DNA from: Abelmoschus esculentus
Taxonomy: Eukaryota; Streptophyta; Magnoliopsida; Malvales; Malvaceae
Length of the DNA stretch: 64,000 bases
NCBI GenBank assembly: GCA_035048815.1
Contig: JAUCBN010000016.1
Location: 2,410,501 to 2,474,500 of the forward strand
Reading direction: 5' to 3'
Part shown: piece after piece, positions 11,228 to 22,678 of the stretch
How positions within the stretch are numbered: the first letter of the stretch is position 1
Layout: each line of letters starts with the position of its first letter
Translations under genes and position numbers: made by a program
Notes under the pieces: model-generated
Seen by the model: only the letters and a program-made list of their open reading frames with translations
What the model was told of the DNA's origin: nothing
The model's database searches: none

Positions 11228-14200
11228 TTACTCTTCGATCAAACATGAAGGTGAATTACGACTACTACTGCTACTTTGGCCGAATATATCAGGGATTCCA
11301 TCCCATTTCCTTTTATCTCGTGCTTCCCAGTATCCTCCAATGTATCGATAACAACCGTCTTCATCTTTGTTAAACCATCTTGGCTGCCACCCTCTTTCTT
11401 GTAATTTCCTTGCCTAAATCAAATGGAGTCTGTTAGTTTCGATCCCAATCACATTACCATGTTCATTTGACAAACTCAAAGTAGCTAAGTTGATTCATGC
11501 AGGGGTATTCGACAGAACTAGGATTCGTATCCCAGCATCTGCAACCCTTCATTGTACTAAAAGAAATTAAGTCATTAAAGGAAATTCCAACTTTTTTCTT
11601 TACAAAAAACTAAGTTCTAAACAATCATGCTTATGATATTTATCAAGTACCTAAGTAAAGGCTCGGATACTATGGCCAATGCCAAAGATGAAACTATGCT
11701 ACAAGTACCCCCCCACACACACACAATATATATATATATAATTTCATTAATATTAGTTGGGAAATCAATATTTTGTCCTCTGAGTTAATTTTTTGGCTAC
11801 ATCCCTGGCTATTACCCATTGATTCAACAAATACATACTGGAAAAGTAAATACCTGTCTCTGTAATTGTTCCAACCTTAGCTTCTCTGCATTTGCCATTT
11901 CATATTCTCCATTCTCCAAGTGTCTCTGGTCTGGCCTTAGTCTTGAGTCCGTTAGAGGCAATTTTTCCAATAAATCAGGAGTTAATTCATTTAAGGATAT
12001 TGCAAAAGGAGTAAGATTGTATCTTGTCTTGGTAGCAGATTTGTCTCTTTCCCACAGCAGCACAGCTTCTGTCATTGGGTCATACCCTTTCGGCTTTATA
12101 GTTGGATCTCCAAGAACATAATACATAGCTTCATCCCATTTTCCCACCAACATGGCCACCTTTTCCCCTGTCCTATTGTCTTGAACAAATCCATGAACCT
12201 GATATTGTCCAGAGAAACCATCAATTTCTTGCTCCATATTATGGTCAATAAGAGTTTAACAGTCATTTTCATTTTGATTTATGCGAACAAAGATTTCAAA
12301 CAATTTTGCAGAAGTTCATCATAAAACAGAATGCCAAAATTGCCTTCACTACCATGTTATGAAAGTTTCGAATGCGTCAGGCCATCTGAGATCTCTCAAA
12401 CTCAAAATTTTCCAATACTTTTATGGATCGAAGCAAGTCAAATAACACTGAATCAACAAATGGATTATTATTTAGAACTGCTTCCACAAGGCAAAGAGTG
12501 GGTTTTTTCTGCTAGTAGAAAACGCAACAACCTTGAGTTTGTCCACCATTGCAAACACTATGGTAAACTATTAAATATATTCGATGAAGATTTATTTACC
12601 AATACTTTTAAGGAGAATAAAATACAACCTGATGGGGATTTCGGTCTATGATAGACTGCTCCTTGAACTTGAGCTTGCAAGAGTAATTGCCACTGCCTTT
12701 TATTCGCATGGTACCATAGTGATCACAATAAATTTTACCAAGGATAATATTATATATAGATGTGGTAACTTTGCTCCACTGAAAAGTCTCTCCATGCTCA
12801 AACTGCAATGTTAGCACACCAACTGGATCGAGTTGAATGGATCGGCCCCAAAATTTTCCTTTGAGATTGGAGTCTGCCCAGAATTTCCATCCTCTACCCT
12901 CACAGTGACAAGCAACAACCATGGGGTGGTGACTCACCTGGAAGCAAACAGCTAATCAAATAAATTTTTTGATCAAATGTCATAAAACCACCCCATACAA
13001 TCTGTCTTATTTCAACCATGTACAATAGAGGTAAAATGTTTAGCTTTGCGCCGAAGTTTTTCAATTAATTCAACCAAAAACTAGTTAAACCAACACAGCA
13101 TACCTTTTCAGAGAAAAAACGAAGTCCTTTATCTGGATAGTCAGCTTCATAGGTCTCGCCAAGTAGTGGGTTGAATGGTTTGCACTGCCGACCTTCCGTC
13201 GATGCATAACCAGATACAGCAAATGCCGCAACATTTAGAATTCTCATCAGGTCATTTTTCTGCACTATGTCAAAATCACTGGCAGTCAATTATAATGTAA
13301 ATATACTCATTAAAATGCTGTTATGAATTCCTTAGGCCTAGAACCTAAGAATTGAACTTAAACACCATGGCAACAACTAGACATTTAGCAGCAAAATATA
13401 CATCTGTTCTTGGACAAGTTAGAAACAATCACAGATGACAGAACCCTAATGCCCTTGTTAATTTAAAGTCTAATAGACCTGCAATTGAATTAGAATTTCG
13501 CAGCTAAAATTTTAGATTACGAAAAGAATAGCTTGGCAAGAAATACAATGACACATGGCCTTTTTCTGGAATTCCTTAAGACACTATATAGTATTGAGTA
13601 TAAAGCAAAAGAAGGTACATAATATAGCATCCTTACTGCAAAACATCCTTTTCAAGGCACTGATTTCCAAGAAATCAAGCAAAACACTTAGAAAATGTCA
13701 GAAAGTAATGGTACTGAAAGACATTCAAGAGTGTACTGAAAGACATTCAAGAGTTATCTTCCCTTTCCTATGATATTTCTTTTCCAAATTTCTTCGAATT
13801 TTAAAGCTAGCAATTTTTTGAAGGGGTAAAATTTATCTTTCTTTATGATATTTCTTCTCTAAACAGGTTTTTAATTTTACGCTAGCAGCCTCCCCCCCCC
13901 CCCCTCTTTTATGGGAGAAAACAATAACACATAATGTAGAAGAAAACCACAGGCATGTCCCAAAAAATGCATGTCAGTGACCTAGAAAAACTATTGATCA
14001 TAAACGTGCGTGAAAAAACAGGATAGCTAGTTCAGTAAGCAAATTGATTTGCCAGGGTTCATTTACATCTTTAATCTAGCAAAACAATATATTTTATATT
14101 AATTGAAGATTCCAGCAATTAAAACCTCGAAGAGACTGCAAAGTTAATAATCCAGTAACCACATTTTCAGATCTAGCATCCAAAGCAAATTCAGGATCAT

Positions 14201-17200
14201 TCTTCAATTAGCTGGCTTCAAGACAACCAGATCTCATAGACCATGTCACTTTTATCCAATGTTTGGTCAGTCTAGTCTTACCATGATAAATGTTTAAAGA
14301 AAGGGCAAGCATCTATTGTCATCCATGGCAATAGTTCTGAAAGCAAGTAAAGCAAAAAGATCCAAGGCCAAAGAGAAATTGAAGTTTGAACCGTGGAAGT
14401 GATGTTATTGCAAAGCAGGAGTGGAAGAATGCCCCTCATAAAAAGGCAATCAAAGCTAGAAAAAAGAATGGGAAAAATATTTTAAAGCAGCAATTAAGGA
14501 TGAGAAAATCAAGCATCTACGTACAAGTTCCCCAGGCAAACCCAATCCAGAGAAAAAAGTTATAAAGCCAAAGGAGGTGAATATACAGATATCACATTGC
14601 ATAAAAGATACCTATTTAAGAGCCAACGATACACAATAACCAACTAAGGTCGCTACATAACTGCTAACGATAAAAGAGACAGCTACAAACTAAAAGCCTA
14701 AAGTGTATTGCCACCTTCTAATATGCTAATCTACATAAAGCTGGTACATAATCTACCTGGATTAAAGAAACTAGCAGATCATGCTTTAAAACTTCTTTGC
14801 CACAAAAGAAAGCAGAGCTGAGGATCTGACCTGCTTTCCCCATTCCAAGGCTCGATCAACCAGGTATGAATACTCCAAATCCTCAAAGCATTTCTGCAAA
14901 GAAGAGAGTGGTTCATTGAAGTACACAGGAAGACAGACCCCAGATAAATCCTTTCCAATATTATCCTTTATAATAGACCACAAGCCTACAGGCTTCTCTT
15001 TCTCCTTTGGTTCTGGCAGGTTATCCCTCCTTTTGACACGAGGATATTGAATGATCCTGATTTCCTTTTCAGTCCCACACATGCAATCAGAAAACAAAAC
15101 ATCTTTATCAAATACAGAGCCACTTCCAGTTTCCCTACACCGATAGGAAGCACTTCTTAGAGCTTCTGAAGACAAAAAGTCATTTGTATCAAAATATGTT
15201 CCATCATCTTCATCTGTTTCTATGTCTGCACCATCTTGACTTTCATTATCTGCTTCAGAATCAGTAGCACTACCATCTGACATGACAGAGTAGAAATCTG
15301 CAACAAGAGGAAGGCAAAGGAATTGTTAAACGTCTAAATCCATATTAAGACCGGGTAAAAACAAGAATCTAGTCATGAAAATTTTTCCTCGAGCAAAAGT
15401 CTTTTGCAGAGTAATTTAGCTGAAACTTTCTGCAGTCAATCAATCAATTCTTTAGCCAACATGTGACCGAGGGCTTCAAATCAAATTTCCCCTTGAAATT
15501 ATGAAATAATAAAATTGCCAATAATAATCAGAACTGCTTGTTGAATGTTACACACAACATCAAAAGGAGTAAAAGGTGAGAATTAAGAAAAATGTTTACT
15601 ACAATTTAAAAGCCAAACTAACCACTAAATCGTCTTCCTTGTCCACAATATGATTTGCGTTCCTTTGTTTCATCAACTACAGTAGTTTCCAGCTCTATTT
15701 TCTCTGTCTGCAAACAAATCAAATGGTGATTACACCTCACAGGAGAACTACAGTGTCAACTTTCTTCATATTCAAGAAAAGACAATGTAAACAATGACTC
15801 TATAAGACAAGTTAACAAATATGAATATAGAAGCCAACAGAAGAAAAGGGGAACTGGCTCTGGGAATTCAAGTAAAAATTATATTTACAACATTTAATAA
15901 TAAGTGATTATTTTTTGTTAAATACTTCAATGGGTAAACCGTAAACTAGAACAAAAGGGAAAGAGAGATTTAGAAAGCTTGTGAATAGAATATTAGGTGA
16001 TTTATTCAAGCATGGTAACATACTAAACAAATCCAGGTGATCTTCAAGTTGATGTGTCAAATATCTTTAATAAGCAACAGATAATAATATCAACTCAAGC
16101 TACAAGCGCATAGTGGACAAGTTTAAAGAATGCAGGTCAATGCTATATTCTTTCTTCCACATGTTTGACTACTAAATCTTACTATTTCACAAATGAAAAT
16201 CACATGTACCTCTAATTGCCGCAAGGTTTCAAGTAACTTAATATGTTTGCGTTGAAGAACCCTGAGCTGATTTTGCATCTCAGAAAGTTCTAAAAGCATT
16301 AATGACTCGCAGTCTTTAATGACCGACTCGCCAATGCCTTCCTGTAACAAACGTGACCTTAGCTTTTCGGTTGAGATGACAACATCCTCGGAAAATTGAA
16401 AATCACTACTTGACAGCACTCTAGGGAAAAGATCTTTAGCAGCCTGCAAGGCCTCAATCCATGCAGTTCTGTCCTCTCTTGACACACATCGCAAATGAAG
16501 AGTCTTTGTTCCAGTGAATATGGTAAGCCTTTTATCATCCGACTTGCTTCCACGAATTGAGGAAACCTGCGCATTAGCATACAAACTTTTCAGTATTATA
16601 TCCCCAAAACAGGATAAAATATGATTTTAGAACCAAATTTTCTAGGAGGTGCTCAAAGTGAAGGAGGATAGCAAGAAATGTACTCATTATTGAAACAGTG
16701 ATGAGAATTAGGCCATTGTCTTTCCTTCTATTGAAACTTGCAGTTATTTTTCTTCTTTTGGGGGGGGTCAGAGTTCGTTTTAGCTTTCTGATAGGCATCT
16801 TTTTAAAAAGAAAAAGAAGTTTTGTACTTGGGCAAGTGTATTGTGCCTCAATAAAGTAGGCTAGTTTATGCAGTTGATTCTCATAGGAAAAGATGAGTGT
16901 ACTTTCTTATTGAATCTTTCTCCAGTGTGTTCATCAAGAATGAAGCAACTGCAAGAGAATGTCTGAAATTACATCTGGAAGCCGAAGGTTTATTGCCACA
17001 ACAATGCACAAAAGAGGCATGTAAAAGGCTAGTATGAATTTTCTGCAGATGTTAGTAATCTTAAAATTAGAAACCACAGAAACAAGTCGGTCTTCAAAGC
17101 ATCCAAGCTAGAAATCTCATTATCAGAAACCATAGAAACAGACTTTCGCAGAAACAATTATTCCTTGCTTTAAAGCATCGATGCAGAGACTTTTTTAGAA

Positions 17201-18075
17201 CGAACACAAAAGGACCTTCTCTTCTCTATTCCCACTAATCCTCCAATCTTTCACGTTCTCTCCAAGTTTTGATTCGATGGGCCCTTCCAAGTGGCTCCAT
17301 TGGAGGAAAGTAAGAAATAATGCTAAAGAATTTCCAGCATAATTTTCTAGTATTAAATTTCTAGGCATGCAATGCAAGCATCAATAACCACACATCAAGA
17401 ATTAAAAAATTACTGAAAGGGAAAGTTTATGAACCGTATATTCCTTTTCCTTCTAATAAAATACCGAAATAACCGGCCCTTTTGCCACAGCAACACAATA
17501 ACATAAAAAGCGGAAATGAAATCTGACCCGAGCAATAAAAAGGAAGGAAGCAAAATAACCTTCAAATGAATTTCACCAAACGGCTTGCACTGATTTGCCA
17601 CCGAGTTAAGCCGATTGCTACTCCAGTTAGCTTTCCTCATGTAGCGGACCGAGTCCTCGCCGATCACTCGTACGCTCTTCTCCCTAGATGGACTCATCAA
17701 TATCTTATCAGGTCCGTGAATCTTATAATATGAGAGAACCCCATCTTCCAACACGAACCACCGCGACCGCCATCCTTTTCCATAATTCACCCATTTGTAC
17801 AGGATCCCAGCGACGCCATGGACGGCGGTAACATCTCCGTTAATAGGCTCGTCAAATATTGCCATGGAGGCCTGATTCATTACCGATGGCGATGATCTGT
17901 CAGTGTCGGCAATGATGGAGGAGACCTGAGAGGAGAAACTCGGTTTCGAAGAGTAGTTAACGGTCCTAACGGGAGTTTCAACGCTCAGCTGACATTGAGA
18001 ACCCGATTTGGCAACCACCGGGTTGGCCCGGTCACGATCGATAGAAACCGGAGCAATGCAGCACAACGGATTCAT
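11228..18075 (-). CDS. Oxysterol-binding protein-related protein with PH domain (class ORP1C/1D-like)
   Basis: Eight exons: 18075-17560, 16566-16210, 15707-15623, 15297-14831, 13259-13104, 12937-12629, 12198-11854 and 11413-11228. They sum to 806 residues with every junction in frame. A PH domain starts near residue 86 (GVAGILYKWVNYGKGWRSRW) and runs to about 210. A coiled coil follows (LLELSEMQNQLRVLQRKHIK), then an acidic linker, then the sterol/lipid-binding domain from about 425 (GLWSIIKDNIGKDLSGVCLP) to the C-terminus. The OSBP signature reads EKVSHHPM near 526-533, where animal proteins have EQVSHHPP; the plant class keeps this variant. ORPs move sterols and phosphoinositides between membranes at contact sites. 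Intron 4 is long (14830-13260). Upstream sequence at 18080-18480 is GC-richer leader and promoter. Confidence 0.95.
13711..13755. repeat. Short tandem duplication in ORP intron 4
   Basis: A unit of about 22 bases (GTACTGAAAGACATTCAAGA) occurs twice in tandem. It lies inside the fourth ORP intron and has no coding role that I can see. Confidence 0.85.
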
Positions 18076-20168
18076 CTCTTCTCAAAACCGAAACAAAAAC
18101 ACACACAGCAAGAACAGCAAACAAAAAAAAAACAAATCTCACATTCACCCAAACGACATCCAGTATCCGATCAGATTCGAACAAATGCCGGAGACGAAAA
18201 GAAGTAGCGGGAGAGAAGAAGATTAAGCTCCGATTGGGGAAGAATCAAGCCGGATCCGAGAGAATGCGAGACCCGATCGGAGCTGTAAACGTAACGCTTT
18301 CGAAATGACATAGAAACGGAGATTTACAGGGGGAAAGTTACGAGAAGTTATAAAGAAGCGTTGCAGAGCGCACACAGATCCATTTAAGGCAGTGGTCAGT
18401 GATTTCAGTATAGGAGTCAGGGAGCTCTCGATGCGTAGGTTAAGCTAAAACGCCATTTAAATTAAATCCTAAAAAGCTACGGGAAGGTTATTTTTTCGAA
18501 AAATTTAAAAAATATATATTTTTATTTTTATTTTTCGGTTTGTTTTTAACGATTTTTGGTTGACGATGATAGTGAGTGGGGGGAGACAGCTAACGTGCGC
18601 ACTTTTGTGTGATTTGAAGAACTGGAGGGGAAGTGTTTGTCCGTTGGGTAAATGACCCCTCCGTTCGTTTCATAATGACTCTTTTGTCCCTATCTCCCGC
18701 ATTTATTAACTGCGATAGCGATGTTCCCCCAGGGTGTTGTGGGCATTTCGTATCCTTTGTGATAGCGATTAGTGATGGGATAGGATTTTGATGCCCGTAA
18801 TAGAGCAGCACTGTGACCGGCAAGGCCTACACACTTTAGCTTTTAAAAAAATCTATAAATAAAAGGATAAATTCAAACATTCGTCCTCAATTTTTTCAAT
18901 CCTATTTTATGCATTTAAATTTTTTTAATTTATTCATCAAATTTCTGATTCACTCTTATTTGGTTACCTTTATTGTTGAATTTTTAACGATATTATGAAT
19001 AAAAAAATTATCTTTTAGTAAATAATGAAACGGACACACAACTTTTATTTAATAAATAAAATCTTTGGTTCTATATTCCTTTTCGTTTCTTAAAAAATAT
19101 AGCATTTATTTTAAAATCTCAAATACGAAAGTTATAGATTCAAATAGTTTGGTGTTTCATCTTTTTCGGGTGTTAGGAAAGCGTTTTGGAAAAATCTAAA
19201 CCAATAGAGCGGTAAGGTATGATAAAAGAGTTTGTTGGTGACTTGAATAGTCGAAGAATACATTAAATAATGATCAGTTCATTATCAACGTAATAGACGA
19301 GTGAAATTATAAAGCTTTCATCTATTGAGTAAAAAAATAATCATTAAAAAAAAAAAGCGAGACTATCATGCTAAAAAAAAACAATACAGGTCATCACACA
19401 TGATTATCAAGTCAACATTACATTTCTAATTTGGTACCAAAGTGACCAAAACAATAACAAATAAAAATTTATTGATTAAATTGAATTTATCTAAAACTTT
19501 AGTGACTAAGTTAAAAGTTAGAAAAACTTGAGTGACGAAATTAGTAATTTATCCTCAATAAAAATTGTGTTAATTTTGATTCAACCCCCTTTACTCTACT
19601 CTAAATCATTACTCCTAATTACTAAACATCATCATTAGGCATGTTTACTGATTTGTCGTGCCTGTCTCATTGCCAACAATTTTCGTGGTGAAAAAGGTTA
19701 ATGGCTTGTTTTATTGTCAACATGGTAAGTGAAAAAAAGGACATTTTCAACACCTTCATTGAAGTTGTGTGTAAATGAAGGCAAGTAATTGGCATATGGA
19801 CTATGGAGTTCTTTTTTCTTTGCTTTAAGGCTCTCTTTTTCAGACACTTTCAACGTCATTGCTGCTGCTGCTAAAGAAACCAAATCCGCCATTGTTTTTT
19901 TTCCAAGCTTTGCCTGCGGCTCTCGCTTTGGTTCGATTTCAACCAAAACAGGCAGAGACTGTATAGATTATGGTGGTTTCATATCATGGTTTAGGTCGGG
20001 TTAGAACCCTATGTGGACACTGGACAACGTTGTTTGAATTGAGTTGCCAACTTATCTGACACGCTGATCTGTAGACAGTTGGGTTTGGAAGTTGCATAGA
20101 TTTAAATTAGATTAGGAAATATCGGTTATTGGTTTTTTTTATCGCTCTTCTGGTTTCAAAGTTTAGCA

Positions 20169-20290
20169 TTAACTAATCCAGACCGATCGGAATCACACAC
20201 TTAGTTTTAGTAAGTGATTTTCTCAGCAAAGATATTTTACGTATACAACATCTCAAACCTGAAACTTGCTTTACCGGAATCAAACTACTT
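20169..20290. repeat. Dispersed repeat, copy 2 (pair of 3000-3125)
   Basis: It shares ordered words with 3000-3125 in the same orientation: TTAGTTTT, CAGCAAAGATATTTTACGTA, CAACATCTCAAA and CCGGAATCAAACT. It is non-coding, and the ends are not resolved. Confidence 0.6.
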
Positions 20291-20815
20291 TAAATACGTA
20301 TATGCATGTATCTACGGTCTACAAACTACAGAGCCAGACCCCATTAAAGACCTACTTTTCAGAGATAAAAACAATTAATGCATTTGCAGATCTCAATTAT
20401 CAAAGCCGATTGGGTAGTTAATTTCATTACAGTACACTCTGACCTCTTTTTATTTTAAAATATAAAAATACAATATTAAAAAAATAAATTACAGAATCTA
20501 TTTTAGTTATTAAATTTTAAAATATTTAATTTTATTTATTAGATTTAGATATTGAATATTTTTTAATTATTTTTTAACGACATTCTCTTTTTGATGATAA
20601 AAGTTTTAATTTGTATACTCATATTAGTTGAGAGTTGTCAAAATATAAATAATCCAATAATTAAGTTATTAAATTAAAAAATTAAATTTTAGTGGTCAAA
20701 ATAAGAGTGAGATGAAAGCTGAGTGATGAATATTGTAATTTATCTATTTTTTATTAAGAAAAATTAAATTGTAACATGTATTTTTAACGATATATAACAG
20801 TAGAGATCATATCAA

Positions 20816-20965
20816 ATGCAAACTAGAAGTTGGATGACCTTGTAAATTGTAAACTAAAAGTTGAATGACCTTATTAAATATCTAAAAGTTTGATGACCAA
20901 AATGAATCTGATCTAAAAGTTTAATGACCAAAATGAATATGACCTAAAAGTTCAATGACCTTTTA
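20816..20965. repeat. Degenerate tandem repeat, unit about 30-38 bases
   Basis: The unit CTAAAAGTTTGATGACC plus a variable tail (AAAATGAATCTGAT or CTTATTAAATAT) is repeated about five times with substitutions. Each unit keeps AAAAGTT..ATGACC. It is a minisatellite-like array in intergenic DNA. Confidence 0.8.
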
Positions 20966-21029
20966 TGTAATTTACCCGAAAAAAAATATGGTCTCGACCC
21001 TTCGTTCCGAGCAGAACTTGATTCACAAG

Positions 21030-21272
21030 AAACTCTATCATAGGTAAGTCCGACCACGTCATCCATGAGATCAATCACTAAAAATCATCCATATCATAAT
21101 TTTTTCATGATATATATTTTTTAAAAATAAATTTTCATTCATATTTATTGTTAATTATTAACAACAATTTTTTTAAAGTGAAGATTCATTTTAAAAACAT
21201 ATGACATAAAAAAATAAATAAATTTTAATAATTGATCTAATAAACATGTATAAAATTTACTTATGATATAAT
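21030..21272. mobile_element. MITE-like palindromic element
   Basis: The left arm has ATCATAGGTAAGTCC, CCACGTCATCCATGAGATCA and ATCACTAAAAATCAT. The right arm has ATTTTAATAATTGATCT, AACATGTATAAAATTTACTT and ATGATATAATTT, roughly its reverse complement. The arm architecture is the same as at 8752-9020. Confidence 0.75.
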
Positions 21273-22678
21273 TTATCCCGATTGATGATGGGAAATGTCT
21301 TATGTTCGGCATAAACTAATACCAACCAATCAATCACTGATTTGCGCCCCACATGAGCCAAGCTGGCAAAAGACGTGTCATGTGCATTCCTTAACGTGCT
21401 ACCAATCAAACTGCAAAGATGAGGACTACGACCTTATTATGTTCATCATCATAACTTTGGATTCTTCGTGTTTTTCGGGAATAAAAAAACAATTTTATTA
21501 TGTTCTATACAAAAAATATTCCAAGAATTAGGACTGCTAAATGGATTGGATAATTATATCATAAGAGGGACGTGGTCAAGTTCAAAAAATTTAATTGATT
21601 TTAATTATAATCGAATATAATAATAAGACATATTATATTTTTAAAAAATATATAAATTTTTATTTTAATATTAATATATATAGACATAAAAAGAATACAT
21701 GATTCTATTAATTAATTTATCGTAAGATAAAAATCACGCATTTATAATTAAAAATTACGTACCGATGATAAAATATAAATTTTTTATAAGTGTCTACCTT
21801 TTAAAGTTTAGATATTATGATTTAAGATGAAGCTTTTATTATTTATTATTAAATTATAAGATTTAAAATATATTATAATTAAAAATTTAAAATTTAAGAT
21901 TTAAATTATATAATTAAATTAGAATTCAAAATAATCCCGTAATAGTTTTAAAAATTCGTTTGAGAAAAAAATCACTGACGATAATATTTAATATATTCTC
22001 TTATCTTTTTCCACAGTGTCCTATAATCGTTTTATGAGACAATATTTTATTTTATATAAATTTAAATCATGATATTCATTTTAAAATATTTTTTATAATT
22101 TCTAAAATAAAAATCTTTCCATCCATTTACTGACTGTCCCGTTATTATTACCACTGGGTCAAAATAAGAGGAAACTGTGACTCTTCAGACTCTAAAGTCT
22201 AAGCTTAGCATTTAACTAAGAGGAAAGTAACAAATAAAAAAAATGAAAAAGAACAGAAGGTTGGTGCGTTGTCTTTCATTCTATTGTTTGATTGCTAAGA
22301 CAAGTATCGATCTTGAGAATCTGACAGAGACAGAAAAAGAAGACGGAATTTGGAGTTTATGATGATAAAGTTGATGAGATTGGAGTCTTTTAGTGGCTAA
22401 TTTTACTTCATTCCATAGACTCCGGGATTTCGCTACCCAACAACCATTGTTTCAAGAAACATACAGGTGAAACGTCGATTGCTTCATTGGTTCAGGATCC
22501 AAGTTTATTGTTGGTATCAGGTCAACAGTGCCGTCGCGGGGGAGCTGGCTTCTCCATTATTGGCGCTTATTCAAGCGCGCTTCATGACCATGATCTCTTA
22601 CCCCGATTTCTCTCTCGGATCTCGCTTGCAGATCCACTGCAACACCCAACAACTCTCAAGCTTCCGTTTTGATTCTCG

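Larger units (their letters stand above)
18480..22450. other. Intergenic DNA between divergently transcribed ORP and ARP3-like genes
   Basis: No gene is supported. The left part (to about 18830) is ORP upstream DNA. It contains the dispersed repeat at 20169-20290, a tandem array at 20816-20965 and a MITE at 21030-21272. A minus-strand open stretch at 19698-19970 (including MADLVSLAAAAMTLKVSEKE) has no recognised relative. Its frame lacks an upstream ATG before that Met, so I do not call it a gene. Confidence 0.6.

Noticed and set aside
19698..19970. Minus-strand open stretch containing MADLVSLAAAAMTLKVSEKE
   Set aside because: No relative is recognised, no intron structure is supported and there is no upstream promoter; too weak to call a gene.
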